Assembly (NCBI GenBank): GCA_030592225.1
Contig: JAUVJT010000036.1
Span: 1 to 13,498, forward strand
Source of the DNA: Candidatus Stahliibacteriota bacterium
Lineage (GTDB): Bacteria; Hydrothermota; Tepidihabitantia; B3-TA06
DNA: 13,498 bases
Direction: 5' to 3'
Positions within the stretch are counted from its first letter, which is position 1; every line of letters starts with the position of its first letter. This document shows positions 1-7,397 of the stretch, one piece after another. Under the pieces are notes generated by a model. It was not told the DNA's origin, made no database searches, and worked only from the letters and a program-made list of their open reading frames with translations. The translations under genes and the position numbers were made by a program.

Positions 1-162
1 TGGGCATGGAGCCAGGGCAATCCGCAGATAGTCATCCTGATAATCTCATGCCTGATACTGTACGGCGGGATTGCCTTGTCGCTGGTTCGTTCGGCAGCCC
101 ACCGGCGTAAGCTGAGACTGGGTTATATCAAGCCGCCGCCGGACGATGATGAGGAAGACTAA
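1..162 (+). CDS. Partial membrane protein, C-terminal end
   Basis: An open frame enters from the left edge in frame 1 and ends at TAA 160-162, leaving 53 codons. It contains one clear hydrophobic segment, about residues 10-29 of the visible part (IVILIISCLILYGGIALSLV), followed by a basic stretch (RSAAHRRKLRL) and an acidic tail (DDDEED). This is the layout of a last transmembrane helix with a cytoplasmic C-terminus by the positive-inside rule. The start and most of the protein lie outside the window, so I do not recognise the family. It is co-directional with the PEGA/propeller gene that begins 60 bp downstream and may be transcribed with it, because no good promoter is visible in the gap. 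Confidence 0.6.
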   Translation, partial: WAWSQGNPQIVILIISCLILYGGIALSLVRSAAHRRKLRLGYIKPPPDDDEED

Positions 163-221
163 ATCGAAATGATAACAGGCGGTTGTGTTTGCAGTCGCCT
201 GCGTAAAACTTGGAGGAAACT

Positions 222-1553
222 GTGAAAAGATTTTGGATTCTTCTATCAGTAGGGGCTGTAATCACCTTAGTAGTATGCGGTCGTCGTACATCCATTGAAG
301 TGATCTCCAATCCCGAGGGAGCGGATGTGTATCTTGACGATACTCTCACCGAAGAGAAGACCAACTGCATGCTCAAAGATGTCGAGTCTGGAGAACATAC
401 GATTGCAGTACGACTTGAAGGCTACTCCATCTGGGAAGAAACCTTCACCTTGGAAGAAGGTGAGACTTATACTGTGGGAGCCATCTTTGAAGAAGTTGGT
501 TCTTTGAAGTGGAAGTACCAGATTGGGGATACCATCTCATCAGGTTTAGCAATTGGAGCGGATGGAACGGTGTATTTTGGTTCTTTCGATGGTAACCTTT
601 ACGCACTGAACCCAGACGGAACCCTTAAGTGGAAGTATCAAACAGGGGGGTGGGTTAGAGGTTTTCCTGCCATAGGTTTAGATGAGACAATTTATTTTAC
701 ATCGGATGACGGATTTTTATATGCTTTATCTGAACCAGGGGTCTTAAAGTGGAGTTATAATGTTGGTGAAGTTGTGTATACTTCACCAACAATAGGTAAA
801 GATGGTACTATTTATATACCATCGGAAACAGGTCTTTGTGCATTGGATCATAATGGGAATCTGATGTGGTTGCATTCAAATGTTCTTATTACTCCTTCTA
901 TAGGTTCTGACGGAACGATCTACTGCGATTATTCTGAACCTGATGAACTCTATTATGAAGTTTTGGCATTGAATCCTGATGGTAGTGAAAAATGGAGGTG
1001 TTCAATATGGGATAATTGGCTTTGGCCATCTCCTGCAATAGGTTCAGAGGGTAAGATCTATTTCGGGGCATTACCCAATGAATTTCTCATTGCCGTGAAT
1101 CCCGATGGGTCAATCGATTGGATATCGGATGACACCTTATTTGCCTGTCCCTGGTTTGGTTCTCCTACTATTGGAATTGATGGAACACTCTACCTAAATT
1201 CAATGCATGGATTATGTGCTGTAACTCCGACTGGAACAGTTAAATGGTTTTATGAGACTTCTGAAGGCCGTCTTGTATTTTCCCCTACTTTGGGTTTTGA
1301 TGGCACTATTTATCTGAGTGACCAAGACGGTGTTATTTATGCATTGAATACAAACGGCGAGGAACGCTGGAAGTTTCAAGCAAGTGGGGAAATATGGTAT
1401 CCTCCTGTAATTGCTTCAGATGGCACAATCTACTTTGGTTCCACTGACGGTTATCTCTATGCAATTTACTCCGACTCTCGCGGGCTGGCAAACTCTCCGT
1501 GGCCCAAGTTCCAGCATGATAACCAAAATACGGGTCGAGCCGGCACTCCTTAA
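222..1553 (+). CDS. PEGA domain plus PQQ-like beta-propeller lipoprotein (paralog 1)
   Basis: The predicted protein has 443 residues. I chose GTG 222 because GGAGG (212-216) sits 5 nt upstream; the in-frame TTG at 210 lies before that site. Residues 1-19 are a signal peptide ending LVVC, a weak lipobox because Val rather than Gly/Ala/Ser precedes Cys19. Residues 24-91 form a PEGA domain (NPEGADVYLDD, GEHTIAVRLEGY). Residues 97-420 hold eight repeats of about 40 residues, each opening with a W (97, 137, 177, 216, 258, 300, 342, 383) and carrying SPAIG.DGTIYFGS..G.LYAL-type cores, which predicts an eight-bladed propeller. It ends with the WPKFQHDNQNTGR tail shared by the next two genes. PEGA domains are associated with surface or periplasmic proteins. 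The ligand is unknown and no catalytic residues are seen. The middle of the gene is clearly more AT-rich than its paralogs. Confidence 0.85.
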   Translation: MKRFWILLSVGAVITLVVCGRRTSIEVISNPEGADVYLDDTLTEEKTNCMLKDVESGEHTIAVRLEGYSIWEETFTLEEGETYTVGAIFEEVGSLKWKYQIGDTISSGLAIGADGTVYFGSFDGNLYALNPDGTLKWKYQTGGWVRGFPAIGLDETIYFTSDDGFLYALSEPGVLKWSYNVGEVVYTSPTIGKDGTIYIPSETGLCALDHNGNLMWLHSNVLITPSIGSDGTIYCDYSEPDELYYEVLALNPDGSEKWRCSIWDNWLWPSPAIGSEGKIYFGALPNEFLIAVNPDGSIDWISDDTLFACPWFGSPTIGIDGTLYLNSMHGLCAVTPTGTVKWFYETSEGRLVFSPTLGFDGTIYLSDQDGVIYALNTNGEERWKFQASGEIWYPPVIASDGTIYFGSTDGYLYAIYSDSRGLANSPWPKFQHDNQNTGRAGTP

Positions 1554-1569
1554 AGGGTCGGCAAAGGTC

Positions 1570-1597
1570 TTGACTTAAGCTGATTCCGCTATAGTAT
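1570..1597 (+). promoter_or_regulatory. Promoter of paralog 2 (TTGACT-N16-TAGTAT)
   Basis: A -35 TTGACT (1570-1575) and a -10-like TAGTAT (1592-1597) are separated by 16 bp. The same two hexamers with the same spacing occur upstream of paralog 3, which supports the call although the -10 is only 4/6 to consensus. It gives a leader of roughly 75 nt before ATG 1680. Confidence 0.55.
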
Positions 1598-1621
1598 TTA
1601 GAGAAAGGACATGGAATTAGC

Positions 1622-1636
1622 GCCGTCCTGGACGGC
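1622..1636 (+). repeat. 5' leader hairpin before paralog 2
   Basis: A perfect 6-bp inverted repeat, GCCGTC / GACGGC, with a 3-nt loop CTG lies between the predicted promoter and the start codon of the 1680 gene. There is no following T-run, so it does not look like a terminator. It may stabilise the leader or affect translation. Any function is inference. Confidence 0.4.
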
Positions 1637-1679
1637 ACATCGAGAATAAATTAAACAGTAATAAACCGAGGAGCGCGCA

Positions 1680-3611
1680 ATGAATACTAAATGGCGCAAA
1701 TTGTGGGTGTTGGGTGTAGTAGGGTTGGTGTTTTGTTTCTTACCAGTGGCGTGTGAAAAGGACGAGCTCCCGCCCACAGTAACTATCACCATTCCCGCTG
1801 ACGGCGATACGGTATACGGTTACGTTAGCATCATGGTGGAAGCGGTTGACGAGGATTCGGTGGAAAGCATAACCCTGTTCATAGACGATTCCGAGGTTGC
1901 TACGGCCGGCGAGGCTGAGCTTTCCTATGAATGGAACACCACCACCCTCGATGACTTGAGTTCTCATATCATCATTGCCACTTCACTCGATCCTGCGGGC
2001 AACGAGGGTGAATCCGATCCAATTACGGTTGTGGTAAGTCATCGCAGTGAGCATCCGGAAACCCCTACATTGTGGGGGCCGGCTGTCGGTTTTGCAGGAA
2101 AGGTTCTTACCTTTTGGGCCAAAACAACTGACCCTGATGGTGACACCGTCTCGTTCCAGTTCGATTGGGGAGACGGCTCAAATCTGGAATGGACTCAATT
2201 TATTGCCTCCGGCGACAGCATATCTCAAACAAAAACCTATGACAGTGTAGGTACTTACTACATCAAGGTTAAAGCAAAGGACGGCAGCGCGGCATTCTCC
2301 GAGTTCTCTCCTGATTATAAAGTAGTGATAACCGAGGAGGCAACTGCGGGAAACATTCAGGTTAACTCGACTCCTTCCGGGGCGGATATCCGGCTGGACG
2401 GCGAGGAAACCGAATTGCAAACGCCTTCCTTGTTTGAAGATATGGCTGTCGGTGAGCACACCATCCAGCTTAGGATGGTTGGCTATGCCGATTTCGATAC
2501 CACGGTTACGGTTATTGCGGAGCAAACGACTACGGTTAACATAACACTTGAATCTATCGGCGATTTCCTGTGGAGTTTTGACGCCGGCGATGAGATACAC
2601 TCTTCTCCCGCGATTGGGGCGGATGGGACAATCTATATCGGTTCAGATGACTACAACCTCTATGCTGTCAATCCAACCACTCACACCGCCGATTGGAGTT
2701 TCCCGACTACTTTGGCGGTTCAGTCTCATCCCGCGGTAACGTCCGACGGCAAGATTTGCTTCGGTTCAAATGACTCCTACCTGTACATTCTCCACCCGGA
2801 AGGAGTGAAGTACAAGGATAAGAAGACCGAAGGTTTTATTGCCTCTTCTCCGGCCCTGGCGACCGATGGCAGCATCTACGTTGGGTCGGGAGATAATCGC
2901 CTCTACGCTTATACCTCCGATCTGACGGTTAAGTGGAGTTACATGACCGGAGGTAACGTGAGTTCCTCTCCCGCAATAGGCACGGACGGCGTCATCTACG
3001 TGGGATCAGAAGACAACTACTTCTATGCATTTAATCCTGCGGACGGCAGCAAGAAGTGGGAATACAAGACCGGCGGCAAGATCACCTCTTCACCTGCCAT
3101 AGGAGTTGACGGCACCATCTACATCGGCTCCCAGGACAACTACCTCTATGCAGTTAACTCCGATGGATCTGAGAAGTGGAAATACCAGACAGGCGGCAAG
3201 ATACACTCCTCGCCGGTTATCGGTGAAGACGGCACCATCTATATCGGTTCAGATGATGATTCCCTGCATGCCATTGATCCCGTTGACGGAACCGTAAAAT
3301 GGAAGTACGGGGCGACAAGATGGATTAGATCCACTCCTGCGGTGGGCGCTGACGGCACCATCTACTTCTGTGATTTAAATGGTTGGGTATACGCCTTGCG
3401 TTCGGACGGTACCCTGAGGTGGAGTTATCAAACCGGTGGCGGCAGTGATGCGATTCTTTCCTCCCCTGCCATAACCTCAGACGGTATCATCTACGTGGGT
3501 TCGCGTGACCACAAGCTCTACGCCCTGAAGGGTGATTCTCCTGGACTTGCCGCATCTGCATGGCCCAAGTTCAGCCACGATAACCAGAACACCGGTTGTG
3601 CAGGTAACTGA
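1680..3611 (+). CDS. Ig-like + PKD + PEGA + PQQ-like propeller lipoprotein (paralog 2)
   Basis: The protein has 643 residues, starting at ATG 1680 with GAGGAG (1668-1673) 6 nt upstream. Residues 1-25 are a lipoprotein signal with lipobox LPVAC (Cys25). Residues 30-120 are a bacterial Ig-like domain (PPTVTITIPADGDTV, then SITLFIDDSEV). Residues 125-218 are a PKD domain (DPDGD at 151-155, FDWGDGS at 161-167, YDSVGTYYIKVKAKDGS at 187-203). Residues 224-291 are a PEGA domain (STPSGADIRLDG). Residues 298-618 hold eight propeller repeats of about 40 residues, very regular between 419 and 540. The tail is WPKFSHDNQNTG. The PEGA-propeller-tail block matches the neighbouring genes on both sides, so the Ig and PKD domains look added. 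It is probably an outer-membrane or periplasmic lipoprotein for binding or assembly. BamB has a similar fold, but the architecture here differs. Confidence 0.88.
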   Translation: MNTKWRKLWVLGVVGLVFCFLPVACEKDELPPTVTITIPADGDTVYGYVSIMVEAVDEDSVESITLFIDDSEVATAGEAELSYEWNTTTLDDLSSHIIIATSLDPAGNEGESDPITVVVSHRSEHPETPTLWGPAVGFAGKVLTFWAKTTDPDGDTVSFQFDWGDGSNLEWTQFIASGDSISQTKTYDSVGTYYIKVKAKDGSAAFSEFSPDYKVVITEEATAGNIQVNSTPSGADIRLDGEETELQTPSLFEDMAVGEHTIQLRMVGYADFDTTVTVIAEQTTTVNITLESIGDFLWSFDAGDEIHSSPAIGADGTIYIGSDDYNLYAVNPTTHTADWSFPTTLAVQSHPAVTSDGKICFGSNDSYLYILHPEGVKYKDKKTEGFIASSPALATDGSIYVGSGDNRLYAYTSDLTVKWSYMTGGNVSSSPAIGTDGVIYVGSEDNYFYAFNPADGSKKWEYKTGGKITSSPAIGVDGTIYIGSQDNYLYAVNSDGSEKWKYQTGGKIHSSPVIGEDGTIYIGSDDDSLHAIDPVDGTVKWKYGATRWIRSTPAVGADGTIYFCDLNGWVYALRSDGTLRWSYQTGGGSDAILSSPAITSDGIIYVGSRDHKLYALKGDSPGLAASAWPKFSHDNQNTGCAGN

Positions 3612-3637
3612 AGCTTACTGATTATTTTAAGATTACG

Positions 3638-3675
3638 AGGCCGGCTCAATGTTGAGTCGGCCTTGTGCTCTTTTG
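3638..3675 (+). terminator. Intrinsic terminator after paralog 2
   Basis: The arms AGGCCGGCTCAA (3638-3649) and TTGAGTCGGCCT (3652-3663) are complementary along 12 bp with one G-U pair. A T-rich but interrupted stretch, TGTGCTCTTTT, follows. It begins 26 bp after the TGA of the 1680 gene, so it should separate paralog 2 from paralog 3. Confidence 0.75.
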
Positions 3676-3811
3676 CTGCTCCCGTGACGTTAAGAGACTG
3701 CAAAATGCCTCAAAAAAGGGTTCCGGGACTTTGCCTTACAAAAAAACCTAGGGTATTTATCGGATTGATGAGTGGTCGGTTCTCATTATCCTTTCGACCC
3801 ATAGACAAAAC

Positions 3812-3839
3812 TTGACTTCAACAGGTTGATCCGTAGTAT
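3812..3839 (+). promoter_or_regulatory. Promoter of paralog 3 (TTGACT-N16-TAGTAT)
   Basis: TTGACT (3812-3817) and TAGTAT (3834-3839) are separated by 16 bp, identical in hexamers and spacing to the element upstream of paralog 2. Predicted leader is about 35 nt to ATG 3881. The rest of the 3676-3880 spacer shows nothing I can identify. Confidence 0.55.
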
Positions 3840-3880
3840 GCGGGGATATTAAAAAGCGTTAACGCAGGAGAAGAACAAAT

Positions 3881-5191
3881 ATGAAGCGAATGTTTCATTT
3901 CGGGCTGTCCCTCCTGGTACTTGGTTTGGCAGGATGCGGCGGCGTTACCGGAATAGAGATTAACTCCGTTCCCCAGGGGGCGGATATTTACCTGGACGAT
4001 ATCCCTACGGGTGAGAAAACAAACACCACCCTTGAAGACATCGAACCCGGGGAGCACACCATTCGGCTTATCCTTGAGGGGTATGCCATGTGGGAGCAGA
4101 GGATTACGCTGGCTACAGGTGAGCTTATTGTTCTGGACGCCGAGTTTGCCCAGGCCCTGCTGTGGCAGTATGATTTCACCGAAGGGGTTTCTTCTTCACC
4201 GGCCATAGGTGCCGGCGGCACCGTGTACGTCGGCTCAGGTGATTATCTCTATGCGCTTACTCCCGGCGGCGACCAGATGTGGTCTTACGAGGCGGAGGGT
4301 GAGGTTCAGTCTTCACCTACCATAGGCTCGGACGGAACCGTGTACTTTGGTTCAAACGATAATTTCAGCACCGGAGCCGGGCACGTTTACGCGTTGAATT
4401 CCGCGGGCAGCGAGAAGTGGAGCTATGAAACCGACGGATGGGTGGTTTCCTCACCTGCCATAGGTGCCGACGGCACCATCTATTTCGGAGCACGCAGTGA
4501 CTCCCTTTATGCAGTTGCTCCCGGCGGCGAGCTCAGGTGGGCGTATCAAGCAGGAAATTTCATAACCGCTTCTCCGGCGATTTCTTCGGACGGCATCATC
4601 TACGTTGGTTCGCACGACAAGTCTCTTTATGCAATTACCCAGACCGGCATGGATAAATGGAAATCCGCGACCGGGGGGAAGATTCTTGCGTCCGCCGCAA
4701 TAGGTTCAGATGCCACTATCTATTTCGGCTCCCTTGACGGCAACCTTTACGCATTGACCTCGGGGGGGAATCTTAAATGGAGCTATCAGGCTGACGCGAT
4801 AGAGTCCTCGCCCGTTATCGGTGAAGACGGCACCATCTATTTCGGGTCTAACGATGGATACCTGTATGCGTTGGATGCTTCGGGTAATCTTCGCTGGCGT
4901 TTTCAGACCGGTGACCGGATTAAGTCTTCCCCTGCCATTGGTTCTGACGGCACCATCTATTTCGGTTCGTGGGATTGTTACGTTTACGCCGTGAGTCCTG
5001 AGGGAGTTCTTCGCTGGGACTACCAGGTTTCCGGTAAGGTTGGTTTTTCTCCCGCGATTGCCGAAGACGGCACGTTATACGTGGGAGCCGATCATCTGTA
5101 CGCCATCGTTGGCAGCTCAAAAGGACTTGCTTCCTCTGCCTGGCCCAAGTTTGGTTGCGACAACCAGAACACCGGCCGGGCTCAATACTGA
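3881..5191 (+). CDS. PEGA domain plus PQQ-like beta-propeller lipoprotein (paralog 3)
   Basis: The protein has 436 residues, starting at ATG 3881 with AGGAG (3866-3870) 10 nt upstream. The signal peptide ends in a textbook lipobox, LAGC (Cys19). Residues 24-90 are a PEGA domain (SVPQGADIYLDDIPTGEKTN, then GEHTIRLILEGYAMWEQ), very close to paralog 1 over the same span. Eight propeller repeats open with W at 95, 134, 180, 220, 260, 300, 339 and 379, with the recurring core SSPAIG.DGTIYFGS.D..LYAL. The tail WPKFGCDNQNTGRAQY matches both paralogs. It is a likely lipid-anchored periplasmic or surface protein with a disc-shaped propeller. No enzymatic motif is visible, and PQQ binding is not implied by the repeat name. 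It is the last of the three tandem copies; a MITE-like repeat begins 37 bp after its stop. Confidence 0.87.
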   Translation: MKRMFHFGLSLLVLGLAGCGGVTGIEINSVPQGADIYLDDIPTGEKTNTTLEDIEPGEHTIRLILEGYAMWEQRITLATGELIVLDAEFAQALLWQYDFTEGVSSSPAIGAGGTVYVGSGDYLYALTPGGDQMWSYEAEGEVQSSPTIGSDGTVYFGSNDNFSTGAGHVYALNSAGSEKWSYETDGWVVSSPAIGADGTIYFGARSDSLYAVAPGGELRWAYQAGNFITASPAISSDGIIYVGSHDKSLYAITQTGMDKWKSATGGKILASAAIGSDATIYFGSLDGNLYALTSGGNLKWSYQADAIESSPVIGEDGTIYFGSNDGYLYALDASGNLRWRFQTGDRIKSSPAIGSDGTIYFGSWDCYVYAVSPEGVLRWDYQVSGKVGFSPAIAEDGTLYVGADHLYAIVGSSKGLASSAWPKFGCDNQNTGRAQY

Positions 5192-5228
5192 ATTTTCGCC
5201 TGACCAGGAAGCTTTGCTTGCAATCGCT

Positions 5229-5388
5229 GGGAGGCTGTCCGAGAATGTCGAATACACCACAGATTCCACAGATTATCACAGATAGGTTAAGAAGTAAACC
5301 TCGGCAAATTTTGGGAATACGTATCTTACCTCTGTGAACTTTTGGATTGACTCTGTGTCTCTGTGGTTATTTCCAGATAAGTTCCTAG
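5229..5388 (+). repeat. MITE-like intergenic repeat, copy A
   Basis: The left end GGGAGGCTGTCCGAGAATG (5229-5247) is an imperfect inverted match of the right end, which finishes TTCCTAG at 5388. Inside, a left part with CCACAGATT-type repeats and a right part with CTCTGTGTCTCTGTGG are also roughly inverted, so the whole unit could fold on itself. The same arrangement recurs at 8244-8442 and 11280-11470. There is no transposase inside, so it is non-coding. Confidence 0.6.
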
Positions 5389-5404
5389 AAGGTGTGTCAC
5401 GCGT

Positions 5405-5435
5405 GTGTTACGGGATGTGTTACGGGGGTGTTATG
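5405..5435 (+). repeat. GTGTTACGGG decamer repeats
   Basis: GTGTTACGGG occurs exactly at 5405-5414 and 5417-5426, followed by a degenerate GTGTTATG at 5428-5435. A third exact copy lies at 5500-5509, next to the promoter of the 5548 gene. The reverse complement occurs twice inside the BtuF-like gene (7415-7433). Confidence 0.6.
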
Positions 5436-5445
5436 TCCTTAAAAA

Positions 5446-5492
5446 CCAGGAACGCATGTTCCTGGATATAGTGAAAATACCCCGAAGGGGTA
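5446..5492. repeat. Two adjacent small hairpins
   Basis: The first is a perfect 8-bp inverted repeat, CCAGGAAC (5446-5453) and GTTCCTGG (5458-5465), with a 4-nt loop. Read on the minus strand it is followed by five T, like an intrinsic terminator, but no minus-strand gene lies to its right. The second is TACCCC / GGGGTA (5478-5483 and 5487-5492) around a GAA triloop. Either could be the end of an upstream transcript or a regulatory site. Confidence 0.4.
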
Positions 5493-5514
5493 CGGGTGGG
5501 TGTTACGGGTGGGT
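5491..5514 (+). promoter_or_regulatory. Direct repeat abutting the -35 box (possible operator)
   Basis: TACGGGTGGGT occurs twice, at 5491-5501 and 5504-5514, 13 bp apart centre to centre, and the second copy runs into the TTGACA -35 box. Direct repeats beside a strong promoter are a common activator or repressor layout. No regulator is identified, and the overlap with the decamer repeat family may fully explain it. Confidence 0.3.
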
Positions 5515-5542
5515 TGACATAAGGTTAAGCTATTCTTATAAT
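5514..5542 (+). promoter_or_regulatory. Perfect consensus sigma-70 promoter
   Basis: TTGACA (5514-5519) and TATAAT (5537-5542) are separated by exactly 17 bp, matching consensus at all 12 positions. The start codon ATG is at 5548-5550, so the expected transcription start falls on or within a base or two of the ATG. There is no room for a ribosome binding site, which predicts a leaderless mRNA. Confidence 0.85.
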
Positions 5543-5547
5543 TGCGC

Positions 5548-6720
5548 ATGAAGCGAGCTTTTCCCCTTTTGATTGTCGGTCTTTTGTTGGTTGGTTGTTT
5601 TAGCCTCAAACGGTCGGTACGCCCCGGGCGCAGCGAGCTAAAGCTTGTTTATCTGACCGACGTTTCTCAATCCGGTAATATTCAGGCAGACCTTAAGACC
5701 AATTTTGCCGAATCCAAACTTCTCCTTATTGTGGATGACGCCGAGTTTTCCAGTTTCGAAGACCTTGCCTGGTGGGAAGGCGAGCGTGAAGTATTCATGC
5801 TGGGAGTCATGGGCTGCGATCTTTTTTTCCCGCCATCCGAATGGAGATTCCTTGGTCCGGAACGTCTTTACGACCTTTCCTCTCGCGTCGAGTTCTTTAT
5901 GGTGGCGCTCGATCTTGTCGACGAGAACGATAACTACCCCTTATCTCGCTACATGATTCGTCAGCACAGCCCTTACCGGCTGGCGTTCTCGGCAGCTATT
6001 GCCCAAAGCAGGAGCGATTTTGATTTTAAGGGAGTCAATCGTCTGCCTATGGATTCGATTCTTCCCATTACGGCATCGCTTCTCGAACTGCAGACCGACT
6101 TCTTTATTTTCTTCGATACAGAAGATTCTCCGGCTGAATCTTATGGCAAGGTTCACGTTGTACCTCGCGGAGGCGACAACCGGATTTTGGAATTTCAGTT
6201 CAGGAGTCGTGTCGAGTTCAAACTCAAGGAAGAGGCGTTAGGCCTCGATTTTTCAACAGACGGAAATAATCTATCAAAATTATGGCAAGCGTATGCCGAT
6301 TCGCTGGACGCCCAGGTCATCGGCGTCTGTGAGGAGTTCCTGACTTCCGATTCCTTGCGATCACTGGCATTGAAAGCGCTTGTCGATATCGCCGAAAAAA
6401 GATACGCGCCTGACACCATCGGTATCTTTCTGCCTGATGGGTTTATTGCGGAGGGCATCCCGGCCGGGGAGGTCGCATTCGGTCAGATGCGAGAAATCAT
6501 GGAGCCTGAGGTTTTCTTCCTGGTCTCAGTCGAGAATCTGCCTGCATACCTTGATGGCAGGGAAGCGAACTTTTTTGCCAAGGGAGAGGTGCAGGGAGCG
6601 TTATTCCCCGCGTCCCTATGCCTCCAGGACGAGTACTTTAAAGATAAGTCGTTGGGGATAACGGGTATAACTTCGGCTCAAATTGCCCGCAACATGTTTC
6701 GCGAGGAGGAAAATCAATGA
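5548..6720 (+). CDS. Lipoprotein resembling a 5'-nucleotidase (UshA family), probably inactive
   Basis: The protein has 390 residues. ATG 5548 is chosen because it gives a clean lipoprotein signal (lipobox LLVGC, Cys17); the TTG at 5542 lies inside the -10 box. By eye the order of elements follows the 5'-nucleotidase family. LKLVYLTDVS (31-40) sits where the metallophosphatase strand with DxH would be. LLLIVDDAEFSS (58-69) sits in place of the GD motif, and the segment near 85-105 in place of GNHE. Residues 255-335 (IGVCEEFL, then LALKALVDIAEKRYAPDTIGIFLPDGFIAEGIPAGEV in pieces) resemble the C-terminal nucleotidase domain. The metal-binding His and the NHE motif are absent, so a non-catalytic binding role is likely. 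It overlaps the next gene by ATGA. The family assignment is by motif order only and could be wrong. Confidence 0.55.
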   Translation: MKRAFPLLIVGLLLVGCFSLKRSVRPGRSELKLVYLTDVSQSGNIQADLKTNFAESKLLLIVDDAEFSSFEDLAWWEGEREVFMLGVMGCDLFFPPSEWRFLGPERLYDLSSRVEFFMVALDLVDENDNYPLSRYMIRQHSPYRLAFSAAIAQSRSDFDFKGVNRLPMDSILPITASLLELQTDFFIFFDTEDSPAESYGKVHVVPRGGDNRILEFQFRSRVEFKLKEEALGLDFSTDGNNLSKLWQAYADSLDAQVIGVCEEFLTSDSLRSLALKALVDIAEKRYAPDTIGIFLPDGFIAEGIPAGEVAFGQMREIMEPEVFFLVSVENLPAYLDGREANFFAKGEVQGALFPASLCLQDEYFKDKSLGITGITSAQIARNMFREEENQ

Positions 6721-7397
6721 GTGCACAAGTAGCTGCAATCAAGGCAGGCAAGAAATCCGGCATCCACTGGGGGCGTCTTCTGTGGACGGTTTTTGTGGTG
6801 CTATACCTCATCAGTTTCACCAAGAACCTGTTTGGCGATGTTGCAGGCTCGCAGGCGGCCATTCCCGTCATCTATTTTACACTCTGGCTTGCCTGGTTGG
6901 GTATGGAATTCTATCTGAACGCGCTTTTCTTCCAGTCCAGCCTGGTGCCCAGGTTCAATCCCTGGCTTAAGGCTGCTTTTGCCGTCTACTTTTACGGACT
7001 GCAGGGTTTGGCGGGCTGGGACGCGTTCAGCGGCACCCAGATTCATTTCGTCTACCCCCTGTTCAACATCATCGGCCTGGTGATCTTCGCCGCGGGAATA
7101 ATCATCCGGCTGTGGTCTTTGATAACTTATCTTCGCTTGAAGGATAGGCAAAAGATACTCTCCAGCCGTCCCTGGCAGATGAGTGCTCACCCGCGCTACA
7201 TCGGTATGCTTGGCATTATGTTTGCCGTACCCCTGGTATTCTTCTCGCCCTGGGCTATGCTTGCCACCGTAGTTCTCGGACTGCCGCTGTGGTATCTTTC
7301 CATCCGGTTTGAAAAACGCGAACTCGTCAAGAAATGGGGAAAGATCTATGAAGATTATTGCAAGACTGCTCCTCTGCGTCTTCGTCTTAAGCGCTAG
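6717..7397 (+). CDS. Isoprenylcysteine methyltransferase-like (ICMT/PEMT) membrane protein
   Basis: The protein has 226 residues, starting at ATG 6717 with a strong GAGGAGGA (6703-6710) 6 nt upstream. ATGA is shared with the stop of the 5548 gene, which suggests translational coupling. About five hydrophobic segments are visible (near 20-40, 48-72, 84-100, 112-138 and 160-195). The C-terminal half has the family signature: SAHPRYIG at 156-163 (the R/AHP..G element), then RFEKREL at 197-203 and G..YEDYC at 208-215, the basic/acidic motif and paired aromatics that bind S-adenosylmethionine in ICMT and phospholipid methyltransferases. In bacteria the substrates of these ICMT-like proteins are mostly unknown; a small molecule, lipid or protein carboxylate are all possible. 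Its last 50 nt overlap the next gene in another frame. Confidence 0.75.
   Translation: MSAQVAAIKAGKKSGIHWGRLLWTVFVVLYLISFTKNLFGDVAGSQAAIPVIYFTLWLAWLGMEFYLNALFFQSSLVPRFNPWLKAAFAVYFYGLQGLAGWDAFSGTQIHFVYPLFNIIGLVIFAAGIIIRLWSLITYLRLKDRQKILSSRPWQMSAHPRYIGMLGIMFAVPLVFFSPWAMLATVVLGLPLWYLSIRFEKRELVKKWGKIYEDYCKTAPLRLRLKR

Larger units (their letters stand above)
5192..5547. other. Repeat-rich intergenic region upstream of the 5548 gene
   Basis: This 356-bp spacer has no credible gene. It holds a MITE-like repeat (5229-5388), GTGTTACGGG decamers (5405-5435 and 5500-5509), two small hairpins (5446-5465 and 5478-5492) and a consensus promoter (5514-5542). The open frames crossing it are made of repeat sequence. 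Confidence 0.6.

Noticed and set aside
5446..5465. Minus-strand intrinsic terminator
   Set aside because: The hairpin and T-run fit, but no minus-strand gene lies to the right for it to terminate, so it is reported only as a hairpin.
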